Source: Anoxybacteroides tepidamans
Lineage (GTDB): Bacteria > Bacillota > Bacilli > Bacillales > Anoxybacillaceae
Assembly: GCF_014201465.1 (NCBI RefSeq)
Contig: NZ_JACHEP010000022.1
Coordinates: forward strand, 1-52,572
DNA: 52,572 bases
Reading direction: 5' to 3'
The notes beneath the pieces are model-generated. The model was not told the DNA's origin and ran no database searches. It saw nothing but the letters and a program-made list of their open reading frames with translations. Shown one piece after another: positions 20,401 through 30,275 of this stretch (its first letter is position 1; each line of letters begins with the position of its first letter). The position numbers and the translations under genes were made by a program.

Positions 20401-21012
20401 TTACTTTCGAAATTTCGAACTCCATCTTATGATCATATTCTTCCCTTTTCGTATAACTCCTGCCAGTTGATGAAAAATTTTTGCAAAGGGTTTTCGCCAT
20501 TTTAGCGGAACGATCATCCAAATCCATTTCCCTAACGTGCAAATAGGCTTCAACAATAAGACGACGCAGCGATAGAGCGTTTTAAGAATCAATACTACAA
20601 TTTTACATAAAAGTAACAACGTTAGTAGCAGCAAACGAAAAAGCCAGCGAATCGGCTGAATGATCACATAATAACATGTCCTGACAATAAAGCGGTATAA
20701 CGCCGTAAAAAAGCGAATAGTCAACTCTAGTAGCTTTAAGTACGTGCTGCGAAATAAGCTTTGATAAGCAGCATAGCCACATAAAATTGCTAAAAAAATG
20801 TAAAATCGTAACTCTCCCTCGTTAATGAGCAGCAGCACATAAAAAATTATCAAACTTTGGAGAAGCCAAAACAAAATATCGTTGACAAACACAATAAGAC
20901 GAGCCCGCTTCGACCGTTGTAAAAAGCGGCCGTACGTGTCTAGCGCGGCACCGACCCAACTCCCCATTCCAATCATCGCAAGCATCGTTTGAAGCTGAGT
21001 CGTTAAACTCAT
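20401..21012 (-). CDS. yabQ: Spore cortex biosynthesis membrane protein YabQ
   Basis: A 203-residue membrane protein needed for spore cortex formation in B. subtilis, where it localises around the forespore. Several hydrophobic segments lie between about 5 and 160 (for example LFWLLQSLIIFYVLLLI and LLLTLLLLCKIVVLIL), with a basic C-terminal tail. Its ATG overlaps the yabP stop (ATGA), so the pair is translationally coupled. It is larger than some homologues at the C terminus, otherwise ordinary. Confidence 0.9.
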   Translation of the reverse strand: MSLTTQLQTMLAMIGMGSWVGAALDTYGRFLQRSKRARLIVFVNDILFWLLQSLIIFYVLLLINEGELRFYIFLAILCGYAAYQSLFRSTYLKLLELTIRFFTALYRFIVRTCYYVIIQPIRWLFRLLLLTLLLLCKIVVLILKTLYRCVVLLLKPICTLGKWIWMIVPLKWRKPFAKIFHQLAGVIRKGKNMIIRWSSKFRK

Positions 21013-21308
21013 TTGAACAACTTGCTAAAGAATCCTTTAGCTTTCTCCTGATGATGGTCATCTAAATAGGCAAGGTCAAAAATTTTTCCCTTAATGGAAA
21101 CGATTCCTTTATCAACATCTAAGTTTTTCATTTGCAAATTTTGCCCGCGGATCGATAAAAACCCCATCACCGTTTCGAGTAAAAATTCTTCGCTATCAAA
21201 ACTTTCTACTTGCTTGACTCCTGTAATATCTAAAAGACGTCTTCCCCGCATAATGACATCATGCTCTTGGGCCGATCCTTTATTGTTTACGTCATAATGT
21301 TGACTCAT
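21009..21308 (-). CDS. yabP: Spore coat-associated/cortex protein YabP
   Basis: A 99-residue protein required for a normal spore cortex in B. subtilis and related to YqfC. The conserved core is RGRRLLDITGVKQVESFDSEEFLLET followed by MGFLSIRGQNLQMKNLDVDKGIVSIKG, a small beta-rich domain. ATG 21308 (MSQHYDVNN) is chosen over an ATG 7 codons upstream because GAGGGATGGG lies at the right distance. It overlaps yabQ by 4 bp. Confidence 0.9.
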   Translation of the reverse strand: MSQHYDVNNKGSAQEHDVIMRGRRLLDITGVKQVESFDSEEFLLETVMGFLSIRGQNLQMKNLDVDKGIVSIKGKIFDLAYLDDHHQEKAKGFFSKLFK

Positions 21309-21378
21309 TATCCCATCCCTCGCATTCATCTCACGGTTTGTACTATATATATGAATGCGAGGGGCATTTTAGAACAAG

Positions 21379-21657
21379 CTATAGCGATTCGTTTTCGGAT
21401 ACTTCAACGCGCTCTTCTTTTATGATTTCATAAAGTTGGGACGCGTCTTCTTTTTTCGTTGTTTCTTTTAAATCTGTAATTTTGACAGTAACTTTTTTCT
21501 GTCCAAACTGAATCGCCACTTCATCGCCTACTTTCACCGTAGAGCTTGCTTTTGCTGTCACGCCATTGATGGCAATACGTCCTTGGTCTGCTACTTCTTT
21601 CGCTAACGTCCGGCGTTTAATCAAGCGCGACACTTTTAAAAATTTATCAAGCCGCAT
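21379..21657 (-). CDS. rqcP: Ribosome-associated S4-domain protein RqcP (YabO)
   Basis: With RqcH it drives alanine tailing of stalled nascent chains on 50S subunits in ribosome quality control. The 92-residue protein is essentially one S4 RNA-binding domain ([24 protein letters not shown]), then a basic beta part ([14 protein letters not shown]). ATG 21657 is preferred (AGGGGG about 10 nt upstream); TTG two codons earlier is too close to that site. It follows yabN closely. Confidence 0.94.
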   Translation of the reverse strand: MRLDKFLKVSRLIKRRTLAKEVADQGRIAINGVTAKASSTVKVGDEVAIQFGQKKVTVKITDLKETTKKEDASQLYEIIKEERVEVSENESL

Positions 21658-21670
21658 AAACAAATACCCC

Positions 21671-23134
21671 CTACAATCCTTTTTCTTTTGCCTCTTCCCA
21701 CCATTGATCGAGCTGCTTGAGCGATAGCGACTCCATGCGCAAGCCGTTCTTTTTCACTTGTTCTTCGATGTAAGAAAAACGGCGGTAAAATTTCATATTG
21801 GTAGCATGTAGCGCTTCCTCAGGATTGATTTTGTAATAACGTGCGATGTTAACAAGAGCAAACAATACATCACCGAACTCTTCCATCCTTTTTTCAAACT
21901 CATGGTCATTTTTCGAAACTTCGCGCTTAAATTCTTTTATTTCCTCTTCTACTTTATCCCACATCTGCTTTACTTCATCCCAGTCAAAACCGACTTTAGC
22001 AGCTTTCTCTTGAAATTCATATGCCTTTAATAAATTCGGTAAACTTTTCGTTACTTCATCAAGCAGCGACGAAGCGCGGTCTTGTTTTTCTTTTTCTTTG
22101 ATGCGTTGCCAATTTTGTACTACTTCGTCTGCATTTTGTACCGTCACATCTCCGAATACGTGCGGATGACGGCGAATCATTTTTTCCGTAATTCCCTTGA
22201 TGACATCATGGATGGAAAACATTCCTTCATCCTCGCCAATTTGTGCATGCAGCATCACTTGTAACAGCACATCGCCAAGCTCTTCAATCATGCCGTCATC
22301 ATTTTGTTCATCAATTGCGTCAAAAAGTTCATACGTTTCTTCAAGCAAATATTTTTTCAATGATTCGTGCGTTTGTTTGCGATCCCATGGACAGCCGTTT
22401 GGTCCCCGCAATGTCGCAATCACGCGGCGCAATGTTTCAAAACGATGATACAGCATGGCCTCGTCCTTCACAGGCGGCACATAGACGCTTGTTAAGTTAT
22501 TGAGTGTCGTGACGCGGTCAAGTTCGTACAAAGGAATTTCCACCACTTTTTCTTCTGCACTTCCTGCAGCCGTCACGACATACACCGGATAATCGTCAGG
22601 CAGCTGCTCCATCAATGCCAGCTTTACTTCCGAAGCAATAAACGAATCGTACACTTGGCAAAAAACAACATGATGCGTTAATTGCCATTCATCTTCACGG
22701 AACGATGTTGCATCAATGAGTTGAAACCCTTCGATAGGGTCAATTCGCAAAGCCGTAAACAACGCATCTAAAAAACTTTGCCCGCCTTCAATGACCACTC
22801 GGCATTGCTTTTTCTGCTCGGCTTCTAATAAAAGCTGTACCGTTTTTTCCGCTACGAGAGGATGACCCGGAACTGCATAAAAGACGTTACCCGTTTGTAC
22901 ATATTCCAACAGCACACGGACGATGGCTTCATACACTTCTTCAAACGTTTCATGCTTTTCATAAAGGTCATCAAATGAAGTAAATGAAACCCCTTCTTCC
23001 GTTAACGCATTGACAACGGGATGTTCCTTTGTACGCAAAAAAAGAGGCGAAGCCGTTTTTAATCGACGATAAACACCTAGCGGCAATTGGTTAATATCTC
23101 CCGCACCTAAGCCGAGAATAAAAATCGTATTCAT
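21671..23134 (-). CDS. yabN: YabN: tetrapyrrole methylase-like domain fused to MazG NTP pyrophosphohydrolase
   Basis: A two-domain house-cleaning protein, 487 residues. Residues 1-220 have the tetrapyrrole (corrin/porphyrin) methylase fold with the start [15 protein letters not shown]; residues about 225-480 hold two MazG units, the first with the metal-binding [11 protein letters not shown] and [14 protein letters not shown] pattern. MazG proteins hydrolyse non-canonical NTPs; the methylase-like part has no known substrate. The start overlaps the yabM stop by 4 bp. Confidence 0.93.
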   Translation of the reverse strand: MNTIFILGLGAGDINQLPLGVYRRLKTASPLFLRTKEHPVVNALTEEGVSFTSFDDLYEKHETFEEVYEAIVRVLLEYVQTGNVFYAVPGHPLVAEKTVQLLLEAEQKKQCRVVIEGGQSFLDALFTALRIDPIEGFQLIDATSFREDEWQLTHHVVFCQVYDSFIASEVKLALMEQLPDDYPVYVVTAAGSAEEKVVEIPLYELDRVTTLNNLTSVYVPPVKDEAMLYHRFETLRRVIATLRGPNGCPWDRKQTHESLKKYLLEETYELFDAIDEQNDDGMIEELGDVLLQVMLHAQIGEDEGMFSIHDVIKGITEKMIRRHPHVFGDVTVQNADEVVQNWQRIKEKEKQDRASSLLDEVTKSLPNLLKAYEFQEKAAKVGFDWDEVKQMWDKVEEEIKEFKREVSKNDHEFEKRMEEFGDVLFALVNIARYYKINPEEALHATNMKFYRRFSYIEEQVKKNGLRMESLSLKQLDQWWEEAKEKGL

Positions 23135-24729
23135 TGTTCATCACCTATTTTAGAAAGAAGTATACGCAATTTTTCTCCAAATGGAAACAAAGTAACTTCT
23201 TGTTGAGAAAAAAGTTTTCCTTTTAACACCATTATAATATAAACACTTCCACCAAGCAGCACTCCAACTAAAGCTTGTCCAGCCGCTCCAAAACGGCTGT
23301 CCCCCCACGGCTCTGTCACCCACATGTATAGCTTTAGCGTCACAACCATCATCAATGCCGCTCTAATGAGAGAATATACATATTTTTTTCTCATAAACCG
23401 AACGCCCGTCTTTTTTTGCAGCATGAAATACAAAAATAACGACATCACCATATACGAGAGCAAAGTAGCAACCGCTGCTCCAGTAGTCTCAAACATGCGA
23501 ACAAGCCATAGATTACACAACCATTTACAAACAACGGCGATCGCTACCCCGGTAACTGTTATCCACTCATATCCGATTCCTTGTAAGAGCGCTGAAGTCG
23601 TAAGAGCAATCGTTGTAAAAAAAATCGACAGCGCTAAAATCGTTAACTGTAAAGAGCCCGCATCGTTTTCGAATAACATGACATTCGTCGGGCGAATCAA
23701 AGACGCTAAACCGAACGAAGCGCCAACGCCAACAACGATTCCAACACGAAGCGATAAATCGGTTTTTTCCAAAATAAACGCTTTATCTCCTCGCTTTTTC
23801 GCTCCTGCAATAAGCGGCACGAGCGTTAATGAAAACGAAGTGGCAACAACCGTTCCTAGTTGAATGAGCGGCTGTCCACGGTCGTACATCCCTTTTAACG
23901 TTTTGGCCATTTGTTGCTCGATTCCGCTTTTCATTAACAACGACAATAACGACATCGCATCGACAAGCTGCGTAAGCGTAAGAACCATATTGGCAATACA
24001 AATCGTCAATCCTTGAACAAACAGATAACGGACAATTTTTTTGGTACTGATCATGGCTTTTGTATACGGTTCTTTTTTCTTTCTTCTCAACCAATAAGCG
24101 ATTAAAACGAAAAGAGCAGCAAAACCTCCTGTCAGTGAACCAAAAATCGCTCCTGCTCCAGCTTCATAAAGCGTACGTCCGCTTTTAATAAGGATATAGG
24201 AAGAGCCTATAATCGTAACGACCCTTACAAACTGTTCCGCGACTTGCGAAACAGCGGTCGGCACCATGTTGTTTTGCCCTTGAAAATAGCCGCGCAATGT
24301 TGAAAGAAACGGAAGCAACAAAAAAGAAAACGAAATGATCTGAATAAGCGGGGTCAGCTTTTCATCCCCCATCCATTCGGCAATATAGGCTCCTCCTATA
24401 TATAACGCACTAAAGCAAAGAAGGCCGATCCCAATTAAAAACCATAACGAAACTTGCAAAATATATGTAATTCCTTGTTCATCTTTTTCTTCGATTCGTT
24501 CCGCCACCAATTTAGAAATGACGACTGGATAGCCGTATGTCGCTAAAGCAACGACAATACCGTAAATCGGATATACTTGCTGATAAATATAAAAACCGAC
24601 ATCGCCGACAATGTTTTGATACGGTATGCGATAAAAAGCGCTCAGCACTTTCGTAATGAAAGCAGCGATGGCTAATATGGCTGTCCCGCGCCATATTTTC
24701 AACGTTCGCGACTCACCATTAAGAGTCAT
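23131..24729 (-). CDS. yabM: Polysaccharide exporter/lipid flippase-like membrane protein YabM
   Basis: A 532-residue polytopic protein of the MVF/MOP superfamily with about 14 membrane segments and the N-terminal WRGTAILAIAAFITKVLSAFYRIPYQNIVGDVGF. It is related to SpoVB and to the lipid II flippases. In B. subtilis YabM sits here, between spoVT and yabN; its substrate is not established to my knowledge. Its stop overlaps the start of yabN. Confidence 0.9.
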   Translation of the reverse strand: MTLNGESRTLKIWRGTAILAIAAFITKVLSAFYRIPYQNIVGDVGFYIYQQVYPIYGIVVALATYGYPVVISKLVAERIEEKDEQGITYILQVSLWFLIGIGLLCFSALYIGGAYIAEWMGDEKLTPLIQIISFSFLLLPFLSTLRGYFQGQNNMVPTAVSQVAEQFVRVVTIIGSSYILIKSGRTLYEAGAGAIFGSLTGGFAALFVLIAYWLRRKKKEPYTKAMISTKKIVRYLFVQGLTICIANMVLTLTQLVDAMSLLSLLMKSGIEQQMAKTLKGMYDRGQPLIQLGTVVATSFSLTLVPLIAGAKKRGDKAFILEKTDLSLRVGIVVGVGASFGLASLIRPTNVMLFENDAGSLQLTILALSIFFTTIALTTSALLQGIGYEWITVTGVAIAVVCKWLCNLWLVRMFETTGAAVATLLSYMVMSLFLYFMLQKKTGVRFMRKKYVYSLIRAALMMVVTLKLYMWVTEPWGDSRFGAAGQALVGVLLGGSVYIIMVLKGKLFSQQEVTLFPFGEKLRILLSKIGDEQ

Positions 24730-24783
24730 CGTGTTTCACCTTCCATATTATCAAAACTAACCTTTGCCATTATACCGCAAAAG

Positions 24784-24812
24784 AAAAAGGCAGCATAGAA
24801 GCTACCTTTTAA
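24784..24812 (-). terminator. Terminator downstream of spoVT
   Basis: On the minus strand AAAAGGTAGC and GCTGCCTTTTT pair (one G-T), with a 6-nt loop and a T-run. It lies between the spoVT-side repeat and yabM, so it ends the spoVT transcript after the repeat has been transcribed. Confidence 0.8.
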
Positions 24813-24889
24813 AAAAAACATATAGACAATTTCATCATAACTTGTTCAACCATATCCAATTGGAAAACATCGCCCCTTAGTCAAAACAC

Positions 24890-25041
24890 GCGGGCGGCCT
24901 TTAAGCAAAATAGACCGCTGACGCTTTTCTCTTACTGGCTAGCTCTCTTCTGCTAAACCAGCCTTCGTCGAAGCGGCAAGCGCTTCTCGTCGGAAGAACA
25001 TTTGGCTTCGAGAGCTGTTCTCGCCGCTGACGCTTTTCTTA
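24890..25041 (-). repeat. GC-rich hairpin repeat at the spoVT stop codon
   Basis: Minus-strand reading starts TAAGAAAAGCG, where the TAA is the spoVT stop itself, and runs through short inverted repeats to CTAGCC at about 24940. A second, shorter unit starts TAAGAGAAAAGCG at about 24934. The central part matches the repeats in the 23S-5S spacer (ATGTTCTTCCGACGAG, then a small hairpin, then CGACGAAGG). It fills most of the 309-bp spoVT-yabM gap; the rest (about 24813-24889) shows nothing I can assign. Confidence 0.75.
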
Positions 25042-25575
25042 TTGCTCCATTTGTCGCGCTAAAAAGCTGGCAGCCGTTTCTACTGCTTTATGCTCTACTT
25101 CACCAATCGTTTTCTCTTTTGATAAAATGACAACCGCTCCAATTGGATCGCCATTTGCCACAATCGGTCCAATCGTATACGATTTCAATCGTTCTGTATG
25201 TCCATCAACCATTTCCACTTCGCTTTCTTCTATGCGAAGCACCGGTTGACGCTCTTCCATCACTTTTTCCACTAAGGAGCTGACGCTTTTATTGAGAAAT
25301 TCTTTTTTCGAAACACCTGCAACAGCAATAAACGTATCGCGGTCGCAAATTAATACTGGATGCCCTAAACTATCGAACAAAGCTTCGGCATACTCTTTCG
25401 CAAAATCACTAAGCTCACTAATTGGCGAATATTTTTTTAAAATGACTTCACCGTCACGATCAACAAATATTTCGAGCGGATCGCCTTCTCGGATGCGCAA
25501 CGTTCTCCGAATTTCTTTTGGAATGACAACCCTTCCTAAATCATCAATTCGACGAACAATACCAGTTGCTTTCAT
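25039..25575 (-). CDS. spoVT: Stage V sporulation transcription factor SpoVT
   Basis: Controls late forespore (sigma-G) genes in Bacillus. The 178-residue protein has an N-terminal AbrB-type swapped-hairpin DNA-binding domain (1-50; MKATGIVRRIDDLGRVVIPKE) and a C-terminal GAF domain (about 56-178), the known architecture. Its stop codon is shared with the beginning of a GC-rich repeat. A sigma-G promoter lies about 80 bp upstream, separate from mfd. Confidence 0.97.
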   Translation of the reverse strand: MKATGIVRRIDDLGRVVIPKEIRRTLRIREGDPLEIFVDRDGEVILKKYSPISELSDFAKEYAEALFDSLGHPVLICDRDTFIAVAGVSKKEFLNKSVSSLVEKVMEERQPVLRIEESEVEMVDGHTERLKSYTIGPIVANGDPIGAVVILSKEKTIGEVEHKAVETAASFLARQMEQ

Positions 25576-25654
25576 CTATTGATGCCTCACTTTCATCTAA
25601 TAATTGAAGAATACACCGATGAATTCTCGTTGAAGAATCCACCATTGTTGAGAT

Positions 25655-25683
25655 TAGTATCCTTCACAATGCAACTTCTATAC
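25655..25683 (-). promoter_or_regulatory. spoVT promoter (sigma-G)
   Basis: On the minus strand GTATA (25679-25683) and GATACTA (25655-25661) are 17 bp apart, matching the sigma-G consensus (GHATR, CATWMTA) with one mismatch in the -10. spoVT is a sigma-G gene in B. subtilis. Confidence 0.7.
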
Positions 25684-25768
25684 GTGATGAAAGTGATTTT
25701 TTCAATTTTAGATAAAATTCCCCAACATTCATCATCGACATTTTTTTTTAAACATAAACGTCATATGG

Positions 25769-28700
25769 TTATGCTGTTACAGATTTTTCATTTTTTTTAT
25801 GCGTCAGTTCTTTTAGCGTTTCATATAAAATGACGAGCCATTCTTGCGGCTTCATTCCTTTTACATAGAGCACGATTTTTAATTTAGCTCCTTCCATACC
25901 GAAACCAAATACGCGGCCGTAGCGGTCGCCGATTTGCGATAAACGTTGAATTTGTACTTCCTTCGAAGCTTGTTCGGTAAACAATAAATCGATTTGTTGC
26001 TTATGCTGCTTAATCGATTCCACTCCGTTTTGTTTCGCATATACTTTCATCTCGGCAATTTGGAACAGATAATCGACTTCATCCGGATATTCACCGAAAC
26101 GATCGAGCATTTCCTCGCGAAGTTCTTCGAGTTCTTCCAATGTGCTAATTGCTTTGAAGCGTTTGTACATATCAATTTTTTGCAGACCGTCGGAAATATA
26201 CGTATCCGGAATGTACGCATCAACTTCAATATCGATTTCCACTTCCATCGGCTTTTCTTCTTGATGAATACCTCTTCGTTTTTCAATCGCTTCTTTTAAC
26301 ATTTGCGAATACAAATCAAAACCAACGGAGTCGATAAATCCGTGCTGTTCCGCTCCTAATATATTACCTGCCCCACGAATCGATAAGTCGCGCATCGCGA
26401 TTTTAAATCCAGAGCCAAGCTCTGTAAACTCTTTAATCGCTTGCAATCGTTTTTCTGCAACTTCATTTAATACTTTATCCTTTCGATACGTAAAATACGC
26501 ATAAGCGACGCGATTTGATCGCCCGACACGCCCTCTTAATTGGTATAGCTGGGAAAGGCCCATGCGATCGGCATCGTACACAATCAACGTATTCACATTC
26601 GGAATATCGACGCCTGTCTCGATGAGCGTCGTTGTCACGAGCACATCGTATTGTCCTTCTAAAAACGCCAGCATGACAGACTCCAATTCGTTCTCTGTCA
26701 TTCTTCCGTGGGCATATGTGACGCGCGCATCGGGCACAAGCATCGAGATTTCTTCCGCTTTTACATCGATATCTTCAATGCGGTTATAAATAACAAACAC
26801 TTGTCCATCTCGCGCAAGTTCCCGCTCAATCGCCTCGCGAACCAATTCTGGCGTATATTCCATGACATACGTTTGCACAGGAAAACGATTTTCCGGCGGT
26901 GTCTCAATGATCGATAAATCGCGCACGCCAATCATCGACATATGCAACGTTCTTGGAATCGGTGTTGCCGTTAATGTTAACACATCGATGTTCGCTTTAA
27001 GCTGCTTAATTTTTTCTTTATGGCTCACACCAAACCGCTGTTCTTCGTCGATAATCAGCAAACCTAAGTCTTTAAACGTGACGTCTTTCGATAATAATCG
27101 GTGCGTGCCGATTACCATGTCGATGGTGCCAGCTTTCAACCCTTTAATCGTTTCCGCCTGCTGTTTTTTCGTGCGGAAACGGTTGAGCAAACCAACATGA
27201 ATCGGATATCCTTGAAAACGTTCACGGACGGTTTCATAATGTTGTTGCGCCAAGATCGTCGTCGGCACTAAAAACGCGACTTGCTTTCCATCCATAATTG
27301 CTTTAAAAGCGGCACGAAGCGCTACTTCCGTTTTTCCGTATCCGACATCGCCGCACAAAAGACGGTCCATCGGTTTTTCGCTTTCCATGTCGCGCTTGAT
27401 TTCTTCAATGGAACGAAGCTGATCTTCCGTTTCTTGATAAGGAAACGCCGCTTCAAATTCGCGCTGCATTTCCGTATCCGGAGAAAACGCATATCCTTTA
27501 CTTGCTTCACGCTCCGCATAAAGTTTAATTAAATCTTCGGCAATATCTTGGACGGATGATTCCACTTTTTTCTTGACCTTTTTCCATTCTGTCCCGCCAA
27601 GTTTGTAAATTTTCGGCTCTTTTCCTTCCGAACCAACGTATTTTTGCACTTGATCAATTTGATCGACTGGAACGTATAACGTATCGCTTCCTTGATACTG
27701 AATATGGATATAGTCTTTATGAATCCCGTTAATTTCTAACGTTTCAATGCCTAAATATTTGCCGATTCCGTGGTTGACGTGTACGACATAATCGCCTACT
27801 TGCAATTCTGAATAACTTTTAATCCGTTCCGCGTTCGACAATTTTTGCCTGCGGATCGTTTTTTTCACACGCTTTTTAAATAATTCTTCTTCCGTAACGA
27901 CCGCTAGTTTCTGCATCGGCAATTCAAAGCCAGTGTTTAAATCTCCTTGAACGAGCTGGCATTTGCCGTGCATGAGCGGCTCCCCTTCAGGCAACGGGGC
28001 AACATCGATTTCATAATCTTCTAAAACGGACTGTAGTTTTTTCATTCGTTCCGCGTTCGGGGCTAAAAAAACCACCGCATACTTCGCCTTTTTCCAACGC
28101 TCCAATTCCGTATTTAACAAAGGCATTTGTCCGTGGAAATTTTGCATTTGTTTGCAAGAAATACTCACAATATTTTGCGGATGCGTGTGCGGAACATGAC
28201 GCAAAAACAATGATAAATAAACGCGCGGTTTCTTGCACGTTTGCAACAAGTCTGAAAAAGTGTGGGAAATCGGGATGCCATGAATCATTTTCCCTTCCGA
28301 CAGTAAGCTTGTATACCATTCCGCCTCTTCTTTATCCAAATTTTCCGACATTTCGTAAAGCCGGCTTACTTCATCCAAAAACAGCAATCCGTTTTCCGGC
28401 ATATAGTCTAGCAAACTAGCAGGTTCATCATAAAAAAGAGCGGAATATTTATACTGCTGCTCGATTTCTTGCCCTTGTCTTAAGCGCTCTAGTTCAAATG
28501 AAATGTGTTCAAGCAATAATTGTTTTGCCTTCTCGTCTTTTAATGTTTTTACACTTTCCGCAAGCCCTTTTTCTATCCGTTCAATGCCTCGTTGCCATGC
28601 TTCCCCGTACACAAGCATTTCATCGGCAGGTCCGATCAAAACTCGCTTCACTTCTTCCCGCGAACGCTGGTCATCGATAGTAAACGTTCGAATCGATTCT

Positions 28701-29302
28701 ACTTCCGTATCAAACAGCTCGATTCGATAAGGGAGCTCCGCTGTTAATGGATAAATATCGATAATGCCGCCGCGAATGCTAAATTCTCCTGGAGTCGATA
28801 CGGCCGGAGTACGCTTATATCCCATTTGCACAAGGCGGTTTTTATAAACGTCAATATCGAATTCTTTTCCTGTTTCAATCGTCAATAAATTTTCTTTCCA
28901 TAATGACTTCGGAGGCAATAAGCGGCGTATCCCTGCAACCGGAGCGATGACGATTCCCTTTTTTTGTTTTGTCCAGTAGTTCATCACTTCCAGCCGTTGA
29001 GCTTTTAATTCAGGGCTAGCGATCGCCATTTCTGCGGCAATCATTTCATTGACGGGATACAGAAACACTTCTTCTGCGCCTAATAATTGTATAAGATCAT
29101 CATATATTTTTTGCGCTTGAAACAAATTATGAGCAACGACAAGAAGCGGCCTGCCGGTTTCTTTATAAATGGACGATAAAAATACGGACCGCGCTGAGCC
29201 GGATAACCCGGTAACAAGCTGCTCTTTTAGTCCTGCCTCAATTCCTTTTATAATGGATTGGACATCTTGATTTTCTACAAAATAATGATGCAATGCACGC
29301 AC
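25769..29302 (-). CDS. mfd: Transcription-repair coupling factor Mfd
   Basis: A DNA translocase that removes stalled RNA polymerase and recruits UvrA. At 1177 residues it equals B. subtilis Mfd. Domains in order: UvrB-like N-terminal part (1-about 470), RNA polymerase-interaction domain (YVVHVNHGIGKYLGIETLEI, about 500-560), RecG-like motor with Walker A GDVGYGKTE and DEEQRFG, TRG motif region GRVGRSNRVAYAYF, and the C-terminal autoinhibitory domain. The GTG start at 29302 aligns exactly with the B. subtilis start and has GAGGAGGGG upstream. Confidence 0.97.
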   Translation of the reverse strand: MRALHHYFVENQDVQSIIKGIEAGLKEQLVTGLSGSARSVFLSSIYKETGRPLLVVAHNLFQAQKIYDDLIQLLGAEEVFLYPVNEMIAAEMAIASPELKAQRLEVMNYWTKQKKGIVIAPVAGIRRLLPPKSLWKENLLTIETGKEFDIDVYKNRLVQMGYKRTPAVSTPGEFSIRGGIIDIYPLTAELPYRIELFDTEVESIRTFTIDDQRSREEVKRVLIGPADEMLVYGEAWQRGIERIEKGLAESVKTLKDEKAKQLLLEHISFELERLRQGQEIEQQYKYSALFYDEPASLLDYMPENGLLFLDEVSRLYEMSENLDKEEAEWYTSLLSEGKMIHGIPISHTFSDLLQTCKKPRVYLSLFLRHVPHTHPQNIVSISCKQMQNFHGQMPLLNTELERWKKAKYAVVFLAPNAERMKKLQSVLEDYEIDVAPLPEGEPLMHGKCQLVQGDLNTGFELPMQKLAVVTEEELFKKRVKKTIRRQKLSNAERIKSYSELQVGDYVVHVNHGIGKYLGIETLEINGIHKDYIHIQYQGSDTLYVPVDQIDQVQKYVGSEGKEPKIYKLGGTEWKKVKKKVESSVQDIAEDLIKLYAEREASKGYAFSPDTEMQREFEAAFPYQETEDQLRSIEEIKRDMESEKPMDRLLCGDVGYGKTEVALRAAFKAIMDGKQVAFLVPTTILAQQHYETVRERFQGYPIHVGLLNRFRTKKQQAETIKGLKAGTIDMVIGTHRLLSKDVTFKDLGLLIIDEEQRFGVSHKEKIKQLKANIDVLTLTATPIPRTLHMSMIGVRDLSIIETPPENRFPVQTYVMEYTPELVREAIERELARDGQVFVIYNRIEDIDVKAEEISMLVPDARVTYAHGRMTENELESVMLAFLEGQYDVLVTTTLIETGVDIPNVNTLIVYDADRMGLSQLYQLRGRVGRSNRVAYAYFTYRKDKVLNEVAEKRLQAIKEFTELGSGFKIAMRDLSIRGAGNILGAEQHGFIDSVGFDLYSQMLKEAIEKRRGIHQEEKPMEVEIDIEVDAYIPDTYISDGLQKIDMYKRFKAISTLEELEELREEMLDRFGEYPDEVDYLFQIAEMKVYAKQNGVESIKQHKQQIDLLFTEQASKEVQIQRLSQIGDRYGRVFGFGMEGAKLKIVLYVKGMKPQEWLVILYETLKELTHKKNEKSVTA

Positions 29303-29362
29303 CTAATTCCCCTCCTCTCATGGCGATAAATACAAAAATGCTTTGGTACGCCCAAAGCTCCC

Positions 29363-29593
29363 CTATTGTATAAATTTTTCGTATTGATACAATTCTGGAT
29401 TTCTTTCAAGCGCTTCGTGACAATCTTCGCAAATCGTTTTCACATGAATCTCTCCATTTGGAAGATAAGAAATCATAGCTAAGCGTTCTTTTTCCGTTAA
29501 ATGATGAAATCCTAACTGTTCGCTATATAACGGAACGCGATCAATCATCCCCACTTTTACTCCGCAATGCCGGCAATAATAATGCAATGCCAT
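29363..29593 (-). CDS. fin: Anti-sigma-F factor Fin
   Basis: A 76-residue zinc-binding protein that binds RNA polymerase and helps the switch from sigma-F to sigma-G in the forespore. Two cysteine pairs, CRHC (Cys7, Cys10) and CEDC (Cys55, Cys58), and the end [16 protein letters not shown] match Fin (YabK) of B. subtilis over its whole length. It lies 60 bp before mfd and 62 bp after pth. A sigma-F promoter is expected in the short upstream gap but I could not place one with confidence. Confidence 0.95.
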   Translation of the reverse strand: MALHYYCRHCGVKVGMIDRVPLYSEQLGFHHLTEKERLAMISYLPNGEIHVKTICEDCHEALERNPELYQYEKFIQ

Positions 29594-29655
29594 GTCCTCA
29601 ACCTCCTAATGGTCTTTCACATATGCTTATTTTTTACCATTTAGGAGGAATTTAT

Positions 29656-30216
29656 TCATGAATTATACTCGTTCATCACTTGTAAAAATGGAGACGTAAC
29701 GAATTTTTCACAAGCATCTGTCGCACGCATAATGGCTTGTTGGATATCATGTTCTTCTTCTTTCGTAAATCTTCCTAATACATAATCCGTTACTTTTTGT
29801 CCGTTTTGCGGACGCCCAATGCCGAGGCGAATTCGCTTAAATTGATCGGTATCCAAGTGCTGAATGAGCGATTTTATTCCGTTATGGCCGCCGGCGCTTC
29901 CTTTCATGCGCAAACGGATTTTTCCAACAGGAAGATCTAAATCATCGTAAATGACAACTACATCATCTATATCAATCTTATAATAATCGATGAGCGGGCG
30001 CACACATTCCCCTGATAAATTCATATATGTTAAAGGTTTACATAATATAACTTTTTCTCCGGAAATTATGTGAGATGCAAAAAGTCCATTAAACTTTGCT
30101 TGATTGTACGAAAGATTCCATCGTTTTGCAAGTTCGTCGATGACCATAAACCCGACATTATGTCTCGTTTGTTCATATTCTTTTCCTGGGTTTCCTAGGC
30201 CGACAAATAGTTTCAA
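29656..30216 (-). CDS. pth: Peptidyl-tRNA hydrolase
   Basis: Recycles tRNA from prematurely released peptidyl-tRNA (spoVC in B. subtilis). The 186-residue protein has the family start [22 protein letters not shown] with catalytic His20, then [20 protein letters not shown] and [12 protein letters not shown]. The gap upstream to ctc (375 bp) contains copy 1 of the 248-bp repeat element, so pth transcription passes through or starts after that element; no clear promoter was found in the 68 bp between them. Confidence 0.97.
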   Translation of the reverse strand: MKLFVGLGNPGKEYEQTRHNVGFMVIDELAKRWNLSYNQAKFNGLFASHIISGEKVILCKPLTYMNLSGECVRPLIDYYKIDIDDVVVIYDDLDLPVGKIRLRMKGSAGGHNGIKSLIQHLDTDQFKRIRLGIGRPQNGQKVTDYVLGRFTKEEEHDIQQAIMRATDACEKFVTSPFLQVMNEYNS

Positions 30217-30275
30217 CGGTTTGTCTCCTCTCTATTTTCATACTGGAACAGCGTTCAATTCGTTTTAAACGAATC

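Noticed and set aside
20384-20542. 53-codon N-terminal extension of divIC
   Set aside because: It overlaps the yabQ coding end in another frame, lacks DivIC similarity, and the internal ATG at 20383 has the better ribosome-binding site.
23324-23863. 179-codon plus-strand frame inside yabM
   Set aside because: Antisense shadow of a membrane protein gene with strong own-frame similarity.
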